DNA from: Loripinus fragilis
Taxonomy: Eukaryota; Mollusca; Bivalvia; Lucinida; Lucinidae
Reading direction: 5' to 3'
Length of the DNA stretch: 64,000 nucleotides
Assembly: GCA_964019695.1 (NCBI GenBank)
Contig: OZ026519.1
Location: 25,723,213-25,787,212 of the forward strand
This document shows positions 1-10,649 of the stretch, in pieces. The first letter of the stretch is position 1; each line of letters begins with the position of its first letter. The notes beneath the pieces were generated by a model. It was not told the origin of the DNA. It saw only the letters and a program-made list of their open reading frames with translations, and made no database searches. Made by a program: the position numbers and the translations under genes.

Positions 1-70
1 ATGTCAACATTCAATCATCAACTAAGATACATTAAAGTATCCTTAATGCACGTACTTGTTATTTGTCTTT

Positions 71-85
71 GGGGGGGGGGGGGGG
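71..85. repeat. Poly(G) run
   Basis: Fifteen consecutive G in an otherwise AT-rich stretch. It is a simple homopolymer, and its length may be affected by assembly or sequencing. Confidence 0.9.
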
Positions 86-704
86 TGAATATGTCAACGC
101 TGTAGGTTTTCTGCTTCTTATGATTTCCTTCCAGAGTCATGGGGATCAGGGAAGTTCTTGCCTTGGCAGTAAATGTAATTCTATTGAGAGGCTAAGGGAC
201 AGCGGAATAAATATCATTACGTAAGCTAATTTCGTGTAAAATTTGAATAATTTTCACCATCAAGAAAGTGAGATATTTCTTGATTACTACCCCACTCCCT
301 GTTATGCACAATTTAAATTTTGTAACTTTTAACTGCATAGCAAGGAATAAATTTACTTTCAACCAACAAAAAGTGTATGTAATAATGCTTTGACGCTATT
401 AGTATGTGTACGAACTTGAGAAATAAAAACTTATTGTTACCCCACCCACTTTTTTCACTGATTCTATACTCTGGCGCGATGAAAGAGTCCAAAAAGGCTA
501 AAGCAGTTGCAAACACACATTTTTGTTGTTGGTATATAAAGATAATTGCATAAGTCATCGAAATATATCTAAATTGTATGGAAATAGAATATTTATTCAA
601 TATTGTGGGGTCATTGAGGCATTAATTAAGCCTATTTTATTGATTTTGTTTCACCTCAAAATGCAAATTCCAGGGCATTAACTCATATTTTATGCAAATA
701 TTTT
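86..704. other. Unassigned AT-rich DNA
   Basis: I see no coding, RNA or repeat signal that I can name. A 95-codon minus-strand frame (313-600) is a low-complexity AT translation with no recognisable domain. Confidence 0.5.
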
Positions 705-880
705 GATCATTTTAGTTAACAGATGTAATTGTATCAAACCAAATATCTTATATATGCTTTACTGCAATCTGGTCCTCAGTAAGCAAGCTATTGAAGAAAA
801 TTGGATTTTTGACCCATTTACAATGTAGATATTAGCATTTTGGGCCAATAACTCATGTTTGAAAAAATAAAAATGTAACA
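705..880 (+). repeat. Dispersed repeat containing AATAACTCATGTTTG (family E)
   Basis: This segment matches the reverse complement of 28555-28745. Shared landmarks in the same order are an AACAGATG-like start, TTGAAGAAAAT, and AATAACTCATGTTTGAAAAAA. The two copies are clearly diverged. It carries no ORF or visible termini, so its class is unknown. Confidence 0.5.
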
Positions 881-1339
881 TAAGCAAGCTTTGATTTACA
901 GTTTGACATAGTAATGGTTCAGAACAACTTTCAATCAAATTAGAAAATACGTTTCCAAGTTGTTGAGCTTTTGCTCCCTTTACTGCAATTTTCCCATATA
1001 AAACAAAGGTAAAATAACAATTAGGGGCAGGTAATCTTGCTGAAATATGTAGATAGTTTAATTTATCATAACTGCGTCTGCCATACCAATTCTGTTTATC
1101 TCAGTAAGTTTCATGTAAATACAGTAATACATATTTAAGGCAAGGTAAAATGTGTTTAGAGATGCAAGAGTTATGATTATTGGTGTCATAGTTGTGAGCA
1201 TAGTTAAGCCTCTATGAAAGGAAAATGAAAAGAAAAGTGCATTGTCATGCTTTTGTTTTCTTAAGGCAGCGTTGTTTTTTTTGATATCCCCTATTTTAGC
1301 ACCATGATTGTCAGGCTATGATCTATAACTATAAATGTT
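881..1339. other. Unassigned AT-rich DNA
   Basis: Nothing nameable. AT-rich, with no long frame. Confidence 0.5.
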
Positions 1340-1419
1340 TCAGCATTTTAGTATTTATGACAGTTGAAATTTCATGATCAGTTGAGTTGAGCATGACAGG
1401 GTTTTATAACTTCGGTGCC
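1340..1419 (+). mobile_element. MITE fragment (family G, one terminal half)
   Basis: The text runs TTTCAGCATTTTAGT, AGTTGAAATTTCATG, GTTGAG, then GGTTTTATAACTTCGG. It matches the right half of the complete element at 5351-5588. The left half is missing, so this is a truncated or unequally lost copy. Confidence 0.55.
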
Positions 1420-1843
1420 TAAGCAATCACAGTCCGTTGTTTGAGTTTAAACTTTATTTTATTCGAATAATACAGAACTAAATACAAAGCAACAAAGTAA
1501 TACCAATTTGAAAGCATTATACAAAAGTACACCATCTTACGAATATGTGTGTTTTGCCAGAACAACCAATTCTGCAGAGTGAAACCTGCGCTCAAGTCGC
1601 AAAACAGGCACTTTATACTTTATCCTTGTTTTAAGGAACCATCTTATCTAACATGTACTCCAACACCCACTGTACTTTACAACATAAATCTATCTTTTTT
1701 CATCGTCAAAATACCCATAAACACGAACAATAAAATCATATGCATGATAAGCACTGGAAAGTCAACACTCTTGATGACCTTGAGTCGTTTGTCAGGCCAC
1801 CCTGGCATTCTATACAATATCAGTAGAGATACTCGTAAACATA
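1420..1843. other. Unassigned DNA
   Basis: No nameable feature. A 103-codon plus-strand frame (1549-1860) runs into the MITE that starts at 1844 and has no recognisable domain. Confidence 0.45.
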
Positions 1844-2068
1844 CAGTAAAACCTGTGTAAAAACGACCACTCTCAAAAACACCGAAAATTGGTTTTCAAG
1901 ACCAATTATCGCTTACTGCAGGTCAAAAGTATTGCAGAATGCGACAAGGGGAGAATGCTCCCCTTGTCGCATTCTGCAATACTTTTGACCTTCATTAAGC
2001 TTCCATTTGTCATTAAGACCTTTGCTTTGTCTTTTTTTTTGAGTGACCGTTTAACACTGATTGTACTG
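1844..2068. mobile_element. CAGT-ended MITE with TA target duplication
   Basis: The ends are inverted repeats of about 35 bp: CAGTAAAACCTGTGTAAAAA on the left and, read inward from the right, CAGTACAATCAGTGTTAAAC. Both ends are flanked by TA (1842-1843, 2069-2070). CAGT termini with TA duplication are typical of Tc1/mariner-derived MITEs, so I assign that superfamily by inference. At 225 bp it encodes nothing. Its middle is a perfect hairpin, annotated separately, while the rest of the two halves is much more diverged. Confidence 0.7.
1920..1991. repeat. Perfect 34-bp-arm hairpin inside MITE
   Basis: The left arm (1920-1953) and right arm (1958-1991) are exact reverse complements around the 4-nt loop AATG. 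Both strands therefore translate to nearly the same short peptide, which explains the mirrored ORFs at this spot. A transcript would fold into an shRNA-like stem. Confidence 0.95.
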
Positions 2069-2356
2069 TATGCATTGCCTTTCTCTATAAATTTGTAATG
2101 TGTCCACATCCTGCTACCTGTATAATATTGTACAATGGCATTTTAACTTACTAAATGATATACATCCCACGCAGTGTTTAGTTTGCTGCTTGTTGGTCTT
2201 TGATTTAGTTTGACTATAGTTTCATGATATGCCTTTCTGGTGCAATTCAAAAGGTACAAAATTAGCAATTGAGCTGTTTTCAATATGATGTTGACGATGT
2301 GGAAAATGCATTTGATTTCAGTGAGTATACGCTTGAATTACTTTCATTGAGCTCTG

Positions 2357-2371
2357 ACCACCACCACCACC

Positions 2372-2403
<32 letters not shown>

Positions 2404-2409
2404 CAAACA
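2357..2409. repeat. Compound (ACC)n(AAC)n microsatellite
   Basis: Ten ACC triplets pass directly into about seven AAC triplets. The Gly, Trp or Val runs in minus-strand frames here are artefacts of this microsatellite. Confidence 0.95.
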
Positions 2410-2591
2410 AGTGCATATAAAAGTTGAAAGCAACACTCACAATCCAACCCACAGCACCAAGAGGACAAGTTTTCAGAACACTGGTAAACAAAGTTATGTA
2501 CACAAAAGCAAGACCACGATAAGCAATTTCCGCTTCCCAGCAAGATGACTGTTAAACGAGAAATGTCACAAAAACAAACACTACAAAACCA

Positions 2592-2745
2592 GGCATCGAG
2601 GTTATAAAACTTTTTTCATACCCAACTCAACTGAGCATGGAATTTATCTTGCTGTCAAATGTTAAAATGCCACAATTGTTGGCATTTTAACATATATTAG
2701 CAGGATAAATACAACATCTGAGTGTTTGAAAGCAAGAAAAGTCTT
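2592..2745 (+). mobile_element. MITE fragment (family G, left half)
   Basis: GGCATCGAGGTTATAAAAC, then CTCAACTGAGCATGGAATTT, CTTGCTGTCAAATGTTAAAATGCC and ACATCTGAG match the left half of 5351-5588. A small palindrome (TTAAAATGCC...GGCATTTTAA) lies inside. The right half is not present. Confidence 0.55.
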
Positions 2746-3126
2746 TATTGTTTAGCACTTTGGTTTCTAATACTCCCGTATATGTTTTGTATATGTCTTT
2801 GAAGGTTATTTCTCCTGTTTAATTGATAGCAACATTTGGAAATGAATGTGTTGTTAACAAAAATAAATTGTGATTTTCTTCTTATTGGCAACCCATCATG
2901 ATGGCATAAACGGTGATTTATCGGATGCAAGATAAATATTCTTACACATCTATCAGAAACTGGTTTTTCAAGTGTTATTACATGTAAGTTTACGAATTTG
3001 GTCTTTAACGTACACGCACTTTACAATTATTTAAATATAGAGATACAAACAGAGCTTAGATAACACGTAGTGACACTGATAGCTACACGTGTACAATATT
3101 ATTTTTGTATTACCTCTTTGATCACA

Positions 3127-4392
3127 TTTAATCAACGCTTTGAATTTATATTGTATTTAATGGTATTTAATCAACGTTTTGAATTTATATTGTATTTAAT
3201 GGTATTTAATCAACGTTTTGAATTTATATTGTATTTAATGGTATTTAATCAACGCTTTGAATTTATATTGTATTTAATGGTATTTAATCAACGCTTTGAA
3301 TTTATATTGTATTTAATGGTATATAATCAACGTTTTGAATTTATATTGTATTTAATGGTATATAATCAACGTTTTGAATTTATATTGTATTTGATGGTAT
3401 TTAATCAACGTTTTGAATTTATATTGTATTTGATGGTATTTAATCAACGTTTTGAATTTATATTGTATTTAATGGTATATAATCAACGTTTTGAATTTAT
3501 ATTGTATTTAATGGTATTTAATCAACGCTTTGAATTTATATTGTATTTAATGGTATATAATCAACGTTTTGAATTTATATTGTATTTAATGGTATATAAT
3601 CAACGTTTTGAATTTATATTGTATTTGATGGTATTTAATCAACGTTTTGAATTTATATTGTATTTGATGGTATTTAATCAACGTTTTGAATTTATATTGT
3701 ATTTAATGGTATATAATCAACGCTTTGAATTTATATTGTATTTAATGGTATATAATCAACGTTTTGAATTTATATTGTATTTAATGGTATTTAATCAACG
3801 TTTTGAATTTATATTGTATTTAATGGTATTTAATCAACGTTTTGAATTTATATTGTATTTGATGGTATTTAATCAACGTTTTGAATTTATATTGTATTTG
3901 ATGGTATATAATCAACGTTTTGAATTTATATTGTATTTAATGGTATTTAATCAACGTTTTGAATTTATATTGTATTTAATGGTATTTAATCAACGTTTTG
4001 AATTTATATTGTATTTGATGGTATATAATCAACGTTTTGAATTTATATTGTATTTAATGGTATTTAATCAACGTTTTGAATTTATATTGTATTTAATGGT
4101 ATTTAATCAACGTTTTGAATTTATATTGTATTTGATGGTATTTAATCAACGTTTTGAATTTATATTGTTTTTAATGGTATTTAATCAACGTTTTGAATTT
4201 ATATTGTATTTAATGGTATTTAATCAACGTTTTGAATTTATATTGTATTTAATGGTATTTAATCAACGTTTTGAATTTATATTGTATTTGATGGTATTTA
4301 ATCAACGTTTTGAATATATATTGTTTTTAATGGTATTTAATCAACGTTTTGAATTTATATTGTATTTAATGGTATTTAATCAACGTTTTGAA
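3127..4392 (+). repeat. 39-bp minisatellite, 32 full units plus 18 bp
   Basis: Units of exactly 39 bp (TTTAATCAACGTTTTGAATT plus TATATTGTATTTAATGGTA) are tandem without a single indel. Because 39 is divisible by 3, one plus frame stays open for 443 codons as a 13-residue repeat (FNQRFEFILYLMV). Variation is almost confined to TTT/TAT at the unit start, CGT/CGC, TTA/TTG, and a few TAT/TTT changes. I see no signal peptide, no non-repeat coding context and no splice structure. I read it as a noncoding minisatellite whose open frame follows from unit length. Confidence 0.95.
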
Positions 4393-4430
4393 ATCATTTG
4401 AAATAGGGTTTTCTACAAAACTGTTATAGG

Positions 4431-4506
4431 CATCTTTACGGTGCCATGGGTTTGTCTGCAGTGTGTGATTGTGGTATTTCCGGATCATACTCACTGACTT
4501 TGCCTT
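4431..4506 (+). mobile_element. PLE-A 3'-terminal fragment
   Basis: The sense-strand PLE-A end is present: ACGGTGCCATGGGTTTGTC, GCAGTGTGTGATTGTGG, then GGATCATACTCACTGAC. It matches the reverse complement of the other PLE-A ends, for example 29278-29342. Only the 3' tip was retained. Confidence 0.75.
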
Positions 4507-5350
4507 GTTGCAGATACATTTACACGAAAGAAATTTATTTTAACAATCAACTCAGAGAGTCTACGATGTTTAAGCTTATGCTGCTGATAGAATGCATTGC
4601 ATTTGTTAAAAGCAGGCGAAACTGACATAATGTCAGCATATACAAAGCACATTTAGCTCAATGTAATGTTGTACAATACATCTATGTACAATTCATGTAT
4701 GTAAGAATCACAATAGATACATTTTTCAGAGACAGGCGTAATGCGCTTAAAGGGGGTAAAATGGAAATATATGTTTCTATACTATCATACGCGTTTATGT
4801 TTTAGATTTAACAATATGAATATATATTTGACTGCTAAATTTCCGAAAAAGACTATTGATAGGATTGTATTAATACTATTGCATACCCTCAGTGTTAATT
4901 GTTTAATATGATGATAGGCTAAAATCTTACCTACAGCAATGTATATCAGAAACATTTTTGTTTATAAACTTCTAAAGAATTGCAGAAAAAGCCTACTTTT
5001 CCTGGTCGATTCAAATTGAGTATCGGACATTATGAAAGCAAAGTCTCTTCAACAAAACAGCATGTGTACCTATATTTAGAACATTTCAACGTTTCTAATG
5101 GCGGTTGCAATGACGACCGTACTCTAAAACTATCGCCATGGGCTCTCAACACACCGTGTCTCAACATATGTAGTTTTAGCTCTGTGATGTAACGTTAACC
5201 ACTACGCAAATGTTTTCAACAACATCATAGTATAGAGCAAAGATTGACCAGTATTTGTTTCTCCCATTATCGTTGGACTAGTCATGTTTAGTCCTAACTT
5301 TGTGAAGAGGTTTCCAGTTCGACTTTTATCTCACTGAGGGATGGAGAGCT
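4507..5350. other. Unassigned AT-rich DNA
   Basis: No gene, RNA or named repeat. A 70-codon frame (4980-5192) has no recognisable domain. Confidence 0.5.
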
Positions 5351-5588
5351 GGCCTCGAGGTTATTAACCCGTGTTCTTGCTCAATTCAACTTAGCATGAA
5401 AATAATCCTGCTCATTAATGTTAAACTGCCCATTTTCACATTTATGACCGGGATATATATAACATCTGAGAGTTTAAACACAAGACATAATATTAGTACC
5501 TATATATTTCAGCATTTTAGTTTTAATAAACAGTTGGAATTTCATGCTAGGTTGAGGTTAGTATAAAAAGGTTTATAACCTCGGGGCC
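5351..5588. mobile_element. Fold-back MITE, complete copy of family G
   Basis: The ends are inverted repeats: GGCCTCGAGGTTATTAACCC on the left and, read inward from the right, GGCCCCGAGGTTATAAACC. Each is followed by diverged versions of TCAACTTAGCATGAAA. The element is 238 bp with no ORF. Half-copies lie at 1340-1419 and 2592-2745. I could not fix a target-site duplication, so the superfamily is open. Confidence 0.65.
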
Positions 5589-5649
5589 GTGTTGCTTTGA
5601 CTGTTGTGTTCTTGCTTGTATCCATATTGTTAGTTGTCCTGTGTTTTAT

Positions 5650-5735
5650 ATGTTAACCACTAGTGGTGTAACAATTTTAACACTTGGTGTTATGTCACTC
5701 CCAGACGCGACAGCATGTGATAAATAAATGATCAT
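5650..5735 (+). repeat. Dispersed repeat around CCACTAGTGG (family H)
   Basis: AACCACTAGTGGTGTAACAA, GTTATGTCACTC, AGACGCGACAGCATGTGATA recur in the same order at 11473-11556. No termini are resolved. Confidence 0.5.
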
Positions 5736-6295
5736 GTTTTGTTTTTATTTCTTTTTTTAAATCGATAAAGTTAATGAAAAGTATGTAATTTAAACCAGAA
5801 ATATACTAACTGTCTTGCTGGAAATGAATAAAAAATAACTAAAACATAGGCCAATCAAAAAATTATTGAACCAATTTACATATCATGTGATTTTGTGCGA
5901 TCGTGCTTTCTATTCGCAGGCACACCTGTAAGGTCATTATGTATATCGTATCGTCTCTATTGTGTCTTTTGAGCTTCTTACAACTGCGGGATTTTTTTAT
6001 AGCGTGCATTATGATATGTATTATCATAGATAGCTCATAATTGGTAAATATTTTATCTTGATTTTAATAAATCTTGCATTTAAGAATAAAACATATATGC
6101 AATTCTTGTTTCTGAATGGCTAAGCCAGGTTTAGACCTTGTGCGTGTAGATCTCAGGAATTTGATACACACCTTCATCTCCTGAGCCTTGTCGCGTGAAG
6201 CCAGAACCTGATATTATACATAGGTCCAGATAAGGATAGTTTGTGCTCCTAAAATTGCATTTATTTCCTTACCCATCAACTTAAAAAGGTGTTTT
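5736..6295. other. Unassigned AT-rich DNA
   Basis: Nothing nameable. Confidence 0.5.
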
Positions 6296-6342
6296 GGGTG
6301 CTCAAAAGAAACGTCTCATTGAGACGGTTCTTTTGAGTACCC
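6296..6342. repeat. Near-perfect hairpin (23-bp arms)
   Basis: The arms 6296-6318 and 6320-6342 are reverse complements with two mismatches around a single-base centre. The core is CTCAAAAGAAACGTCTCA opposite TGAGACGGTTCTTTTGAG. Confidence 0.9.
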
Positions 6343-6536
6343 ACAACATTTGTTTTGGGTGAGAAATACGAAAATAATTTTCCAGTACGCAATCTTATCT
6401 GGATGCCTGATTATACAACCATATTTACTGGATATAGAGGACATATCCAGCGTAAAACAGTATACAATTGATGCATTTGTTTGAGGTAAACATCAGGATT
6501 TACAAACCCTCGAAAGTGAAGTCCACCGAGGCGATA

Positions 6537-7236
6537 AAAGTAAGCGAATATGATCAGGGAATACTACAGTCACACACTGCAGATCAACCTACGGCACGGT
6601 GATGAAGAACCACAGAGCATTAAAAGTTACAAGACATCAGAAAGACAATTAAAGTAAAGGAATCAGCTCTCTCTTCCTCGTCAAGATAATTGCGAAACTA
6701 GAAAGGAAACAAAGTTATGCATAATAAAAGCAAGGACCGAACACAGAGCCCCAACAATTCAATGGGAGGGCCATTAAACAATGAGTCAATAACAACAGAT
6801 CCATCGCCTTACAACGGACAGCTGCCTATGCTATCCAAGGGGAAAGGAGGTAGATACATTTTACTGCCACCAAATCTTCGCCCTAGATAACGTTGATGTT
6901 AAAACACAAATATAGTTTAGCTCGCATGGATGCTTCCTAACTTATGCAATGCACCGCCGATCTAACCAAATTAATATGTTATTATAAAACAAAGAAAATG
7001 GTTCACAACTCACAAATAGTCAAAGCTAAAGAAAACCTCCAGTCGAGCCACTATGGGCCCAGCTGAAGACATGCATCATGCACCAACCAACCGATGAAAG
7101 CTTTACGACAGGGCCGTCGTCATTGAGACTGAGGCCTGTCGCACCGTCATGCAATTAAAGAAGACATGATAGCTACAATCCGTGATTGTTCTTACAACCA
7201 GCCATGCAGACTGTTGCATCCCACTTTTTCATAACG
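6537..7236 (-). mobile_element. PLE-A 3' UTR copy, 5'-truncated
   Basis: Read on the minus strand, this is the PLE-A 3' UTR in the same order as in the longer copy at 25115-26900. Landmarks include the last coding stretch, TTTTCTTTAGCTTTGACTAT, a CATTGAATTGTTGGGGCTCT-like zone, GAGAGAGCTGATTCC, and the terminal TGATCATATTCGCTTAC. Its 5' break abuts the 3' end of the next copy at 7240, giving two same-orientation copies head to tail. Confidence 0.8.
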
Positions 7237-7239
7237 ATT

Positions 7240-7525
7240 AAAAAAAGCAAATTAGTATGATCAGGAAATACCATCATCACACATCGCAGACTAACCAACG
7301 ACACCGTGAGGAAGAGCCACAGAGCAATGACTGTCACAATACATCAGTACGACAGTTGAAGTAAACAACATAATTTCTCTTTCCCATCAAGATGATTGCG
7401 AAACAAGGACAAAAAGTACTGAATAACAATACAAGGATCAAACACAATAAATGGCAGCAGCAATAAACAATAGAGCAACAACAACAGAACCATCGCATTA
7501 GAACGGACAACATCATAAGCCACAT
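7240..7525 (-). mobile_element. PLE-A 3' UTR copy, 5'-truncated
   Basis: This is a second, shorter copy of the PLE-A 3' end in the same orientation as 6537-7236. It carries the terminal block (TGATGGTATTTCCTGATCAT on the minus strand), CATCTTGATGGGAAAGAGA and CCGTTCTAATGCGATGGTTC. It stops within the 3' UTR. Confidence 0.8.
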
Positions 7526-8627
7526 AATCATGATATTAACCTAAAAGAATGCATCAATTGTTTGGTTATCGAACTTCTCATTTTCTCATCTTTAAAGCTT
7601 TTTTTAATATTTTTTTTCAATATAACCTGCTGAAAAATGGGTGTACGAGTTTCAACAACTGGCTTTAATAATCTTCTTTTAGGTTTGCAAAAGAACTGTA
7701 TTTTTGAAGAAGAACACGTTTTCTCATAAAAGTTTAAATAATTAAATCAAGAAATTTAAAGCAATCTTGAGTTTTTCCTTTCTACTTGTGACTTTTATTC
7801 ATATACTCAGAAAATTAATTGAAGGATATTAAATTTCGTTTGACTTTGTTACATTTGAGAAAATAATTTCCAAACAAAGTATTTTTGTATTTGATAGAAC
7901 TATCAATCTACAATTCAGCAAGATGCAAAATTAAATTTTATGGATCATTAGTTACAATAAAGTACAATTTGACAACCCTCTTTATCGAAAGTTCACATGC
8001 CAAAAAAAATGTTTGTATATTTTTTTTGCTGCAAAGACTGGGTCATTGCTTACTTCTAATTCCGAACTATTGCACATAATAACGCGACAATTTCTTCAAC
8101 AAAATTGTGCAGATATCGCAAACCCGATCGGCATTAAAACATTGGCAACGACTGCAAAATTGCAAAATGCTTGATATACACCAGTTTGCGTTAGCGTAAC
8201 AACGTGTGAGATTTCACCGCTAATTTATGATCTCAAGTCTACGTTTCAGTGACGTCAGACGGCTACAACTTTACGTTTTATCTGTCCGTTATAAACATCA
8301 GAGAACATAAACATCTAAATTTTACATTATAATACTATAAACGTATTACCTATATCACACATGGTCGGCTTCCAATTTTCTGTCCCAAAATTAAAGATTG
8401 TCAATAATCAATATTTGGTTATTTTTTATTTCCTGTATAACATGTTAAGTGCTAATGTGTTTCATAATTTCCAGGGTCCTCGAAAATATTTGCAAATTAC
8501 ATATTTTCTTCCAGATAATAATTGAAATTGATAATTTTAAGCTTGATAATTTTAAGCAAGATACTTTTGAAATCCCCGTTGCAAAAGAAAATCATTTAAA
8601 TGTTGTTAAACAACGGTACAATACATT
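7526..8627. other. Unassigned AT-rich DNA
   Basis: No nameable feature. The short frames here lack domains. Confidence 0.5.
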
Positions 8628-8755
8628 TAAGCCTCCAACCAAAGTGGCTTCGACTGCTGTCCGTTCTAAGGCGAAGATTCTGTTATTGTTGTTGGTCCAT
8701 CGTTTACTGTTGTTCCCATTGTTTGTGGGGTTTGTATTTTGGCCCTTCGGTCTCG
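8628..8755 (+). mobile_element. PLE-A 3' UTR internal fragment
   Basis: AAAGTGGCTTCGACTGCTGT, CCGTTCTAAGGCGAAGATTC and CCCATTGTTTGTGGGGTTTG are the mid-3'-UTR block of PLE-A in sense orientation. Compare 62300-62370 (sense) and the reverse complement of 25290-25370. Neither RT nor the 3' tip is present. Confidence 0.7.
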
Positions 8756-8819
8756 AGTCAAGCACTCTACCACTGTATTTTGTAACAATCTATCTAAAGT
8801 ACATGGAACCTGTCATCTT

Positions 8820-9392
8820 CAGGTTCAGTTGATCATGATTTCTAAGTATATATTTCGATCGAAGTATATAAATAGAAGGAAGTATTGAGATTGAATGGGA
8901 TTGAATAAGGTTGATGATTATTTTCGTAAGGATACAGAGTTGCAAAATTATACTAAGACAGGGGTGAAGAGGATCATAAACCCTTTTATATTTCAAAATA
9001 ATTTCCAATTTTCACCCCTGCATTTTTGCATTTTAGGAAAAAACATGCATTCAGGATATTTTTGAGGCTGTCCCCATGTCACTGTGAGGAGAAAAATCAT
9101 CAAGCGTGACATGAGTGTATATTTCTGTTTTATCTGAGGGGGCATCTCAAAAGAAACCCTTAAAACATTTTTTTTCAAAATAAAGAAAATGCACAGTAAA
9201 AAATTGAAAATTATTTTGAAATATAAAAGGGTTTATGATCCTCTTTACCCCTGGCTTAGTATAATTTTGCAACTCTGTATCCTTACGAAAATAATCATCA
9301 ACCTTATTCAATCCCATTCAATCTCAATACTTCCTTCTATTTATATACTTCGATCGAAATATATACTTAGAAATCATGATCAACTGAACCTG
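8820..9392. repeat. Recent inverted duplication, ~194-bp arms
   Basis: The left arm (8820-9012) and right arm (9198-9392) are reverse complements with only a handful of differences. They are separated by a 185-bp spacer. The outer ends are CAGGTTCAGTTGATCATG and its complement. The mirrored ORFs at 8790-9008 (minus) and 9189-9530 (plus) result from this inversion. Neither superfamily signature nor target duplication is evident. Confidence 0.9.
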
Positions 9393-9542
9393 ATCGTGAT
9401 TTCTGCGATAAGGGCCTGGCTAATTACGAGCCATATGTCTTACTATTGGGTACTATTTTTGCAACTATTGGTATCATACCAACATAATGGTCTGTGTTTG
9501 TGTCATCTCCTGGTCATACTTATTTTTTAATACGTATATTAG

Positions 9543-10094
9543 TATTACTTGACTTTTCGCTTACTGTAAAGGCAGCAACTTTAATATTCATATCTGGGTG
9601 TGGTTCGGCTATTCCATCTGCTAAGGAAGGGAAATCAGGTTTTATTTATAATTTGGTAAAGGGTTAATAAGCTTTTTGAGCCGCGCAAACGTGCTTGCAT
9701 TTCAGGAAAATCGTAACCATATACACACTGAACTCACATTTATTAACCCTTAAAGCGCATAATCACAAAATGTATGTTCTTTGTCATCCACGAAACTAAT
9801 TGAATCCTCATAGATAAACAGTGTGGACCCAGATCAGACTGCTCCTGTATGAGCAGTATGATCAGGGTCCACAATGTTTGCTTCCTGCTTATGTTAAATA
9901 GACATTTCAGATGCAGTTATTTTGCTGGCGTTTTAAGGACTACATAATGACTGAGGTGGTGGCACAAGATGATACAGTTACTTTTTAATAAAACCACGCC
10001 TCCTTTTCAGCTGTTACCTATGTTTAAGGTTGACTAGTCCTAATTACGCATTCATGAGGCGCCGCCTTTACAGTAAGCGAAAAGTCAAGTAATA
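9543..10094. mobile_element. MITE with perfect ~31-bp terminal inverted repeats
   Basis: The left end 9543-9573 and right end 10064-10094 are exact reverse complements, starting TATTACTTGACTTTTCGCTT. If the outer TA on each side is the target duplication, the element begins TTACTTGAC. It is 552 bp with no ORF. An internal hairpin lies at 9822-9873. Confidence 0.8.
9822..9873. repeat. Hairpin inside MITE (23-bp arms)
   Basis: The arms 9822-9844 and 9851-9873 pair with two mismatches around the loop CTGTAT. The core is TGTGGACCC...GGGTCCACA. It may be a small element nested in the MITE. Confidence 0.85.
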
Positions 10095-10355
10095 GCGACA
10101 AAACAATATGTATGATGTAGTTAAGTTTGTCTGAACAAAATCTCATGTGTTAGCTAATATTAAGAATTGTCCACAATATTGTTTTCTGTTTCCTTCTTGT
10201 GCATAATTGTAATGTGAAAGGATTTGTTTTATAAAGGCTGTGTAGTTATTAATGTTTAGTAATAAATTGTAAATTATTGGTTGCTTTTGAGTTGTCACCA
10301 TGTTTTTTTACCAAGAACCAAGAAAGTATGTTCTGAAACCTGACATACTTGTAAA

Positions 10356-10425
10356 AGTAAGTAAGGGTGCAAAGATCAGGAATCGATACAATCAAGTACC
10401 ACACCTGACCCAGGATAAGTTTGAT
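10356..10425 (-). mobile_element. PLE-B 3'-terminal stub
   Basis: On the minus strand this carries CCTGGGTCAGGTGTGGTACT, TGATTGTATCGATTCCTGAT, then CTTTGCACCCTTACTTAC. This is the exact 3' tip seen at 44340-44408. Only about 70 bp was inserted or retained. Confidence 0.8.
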
Positions 10426-10649
10426 TTGATATTTTAGGGAGCACTGTTGTATGTGTCTTTGTTCGCACTAAGTGAACTTTAAGTGTTTTTTTTAAAAAAA
10501 TACATGAAGCGTGTTATATGACACCGTTTTCAATCATTTTACTTTGTCTCCTACATCCATGTTAATTATCAATATAAGAATTAACGACATCAAATTTTAG
10601 CGCAATCTGAGAAACCTATAATTATAAATATTCTAGAGGCCAGACACTG

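Noticed and set aside
2280..2543. Gly/Trp-rich minus-strand ORF
   Set aside because: Produced by the (ACC)n(AAC)n microsatellite at 2357-2409.
3070..4401. 443-codon ORF as a repeat protein gene
   Set aside because: It is the trivial result of a 39-bp (3 x 13) minisatellite. It has no non-repeat coding flank, signal or homology.
8790..9530. Two related ORFs on opposite strands as a divergent gene pair
   Set aside because: They are mirror images created by the recent inverted duplication (8820-9012 and 9198-9392).
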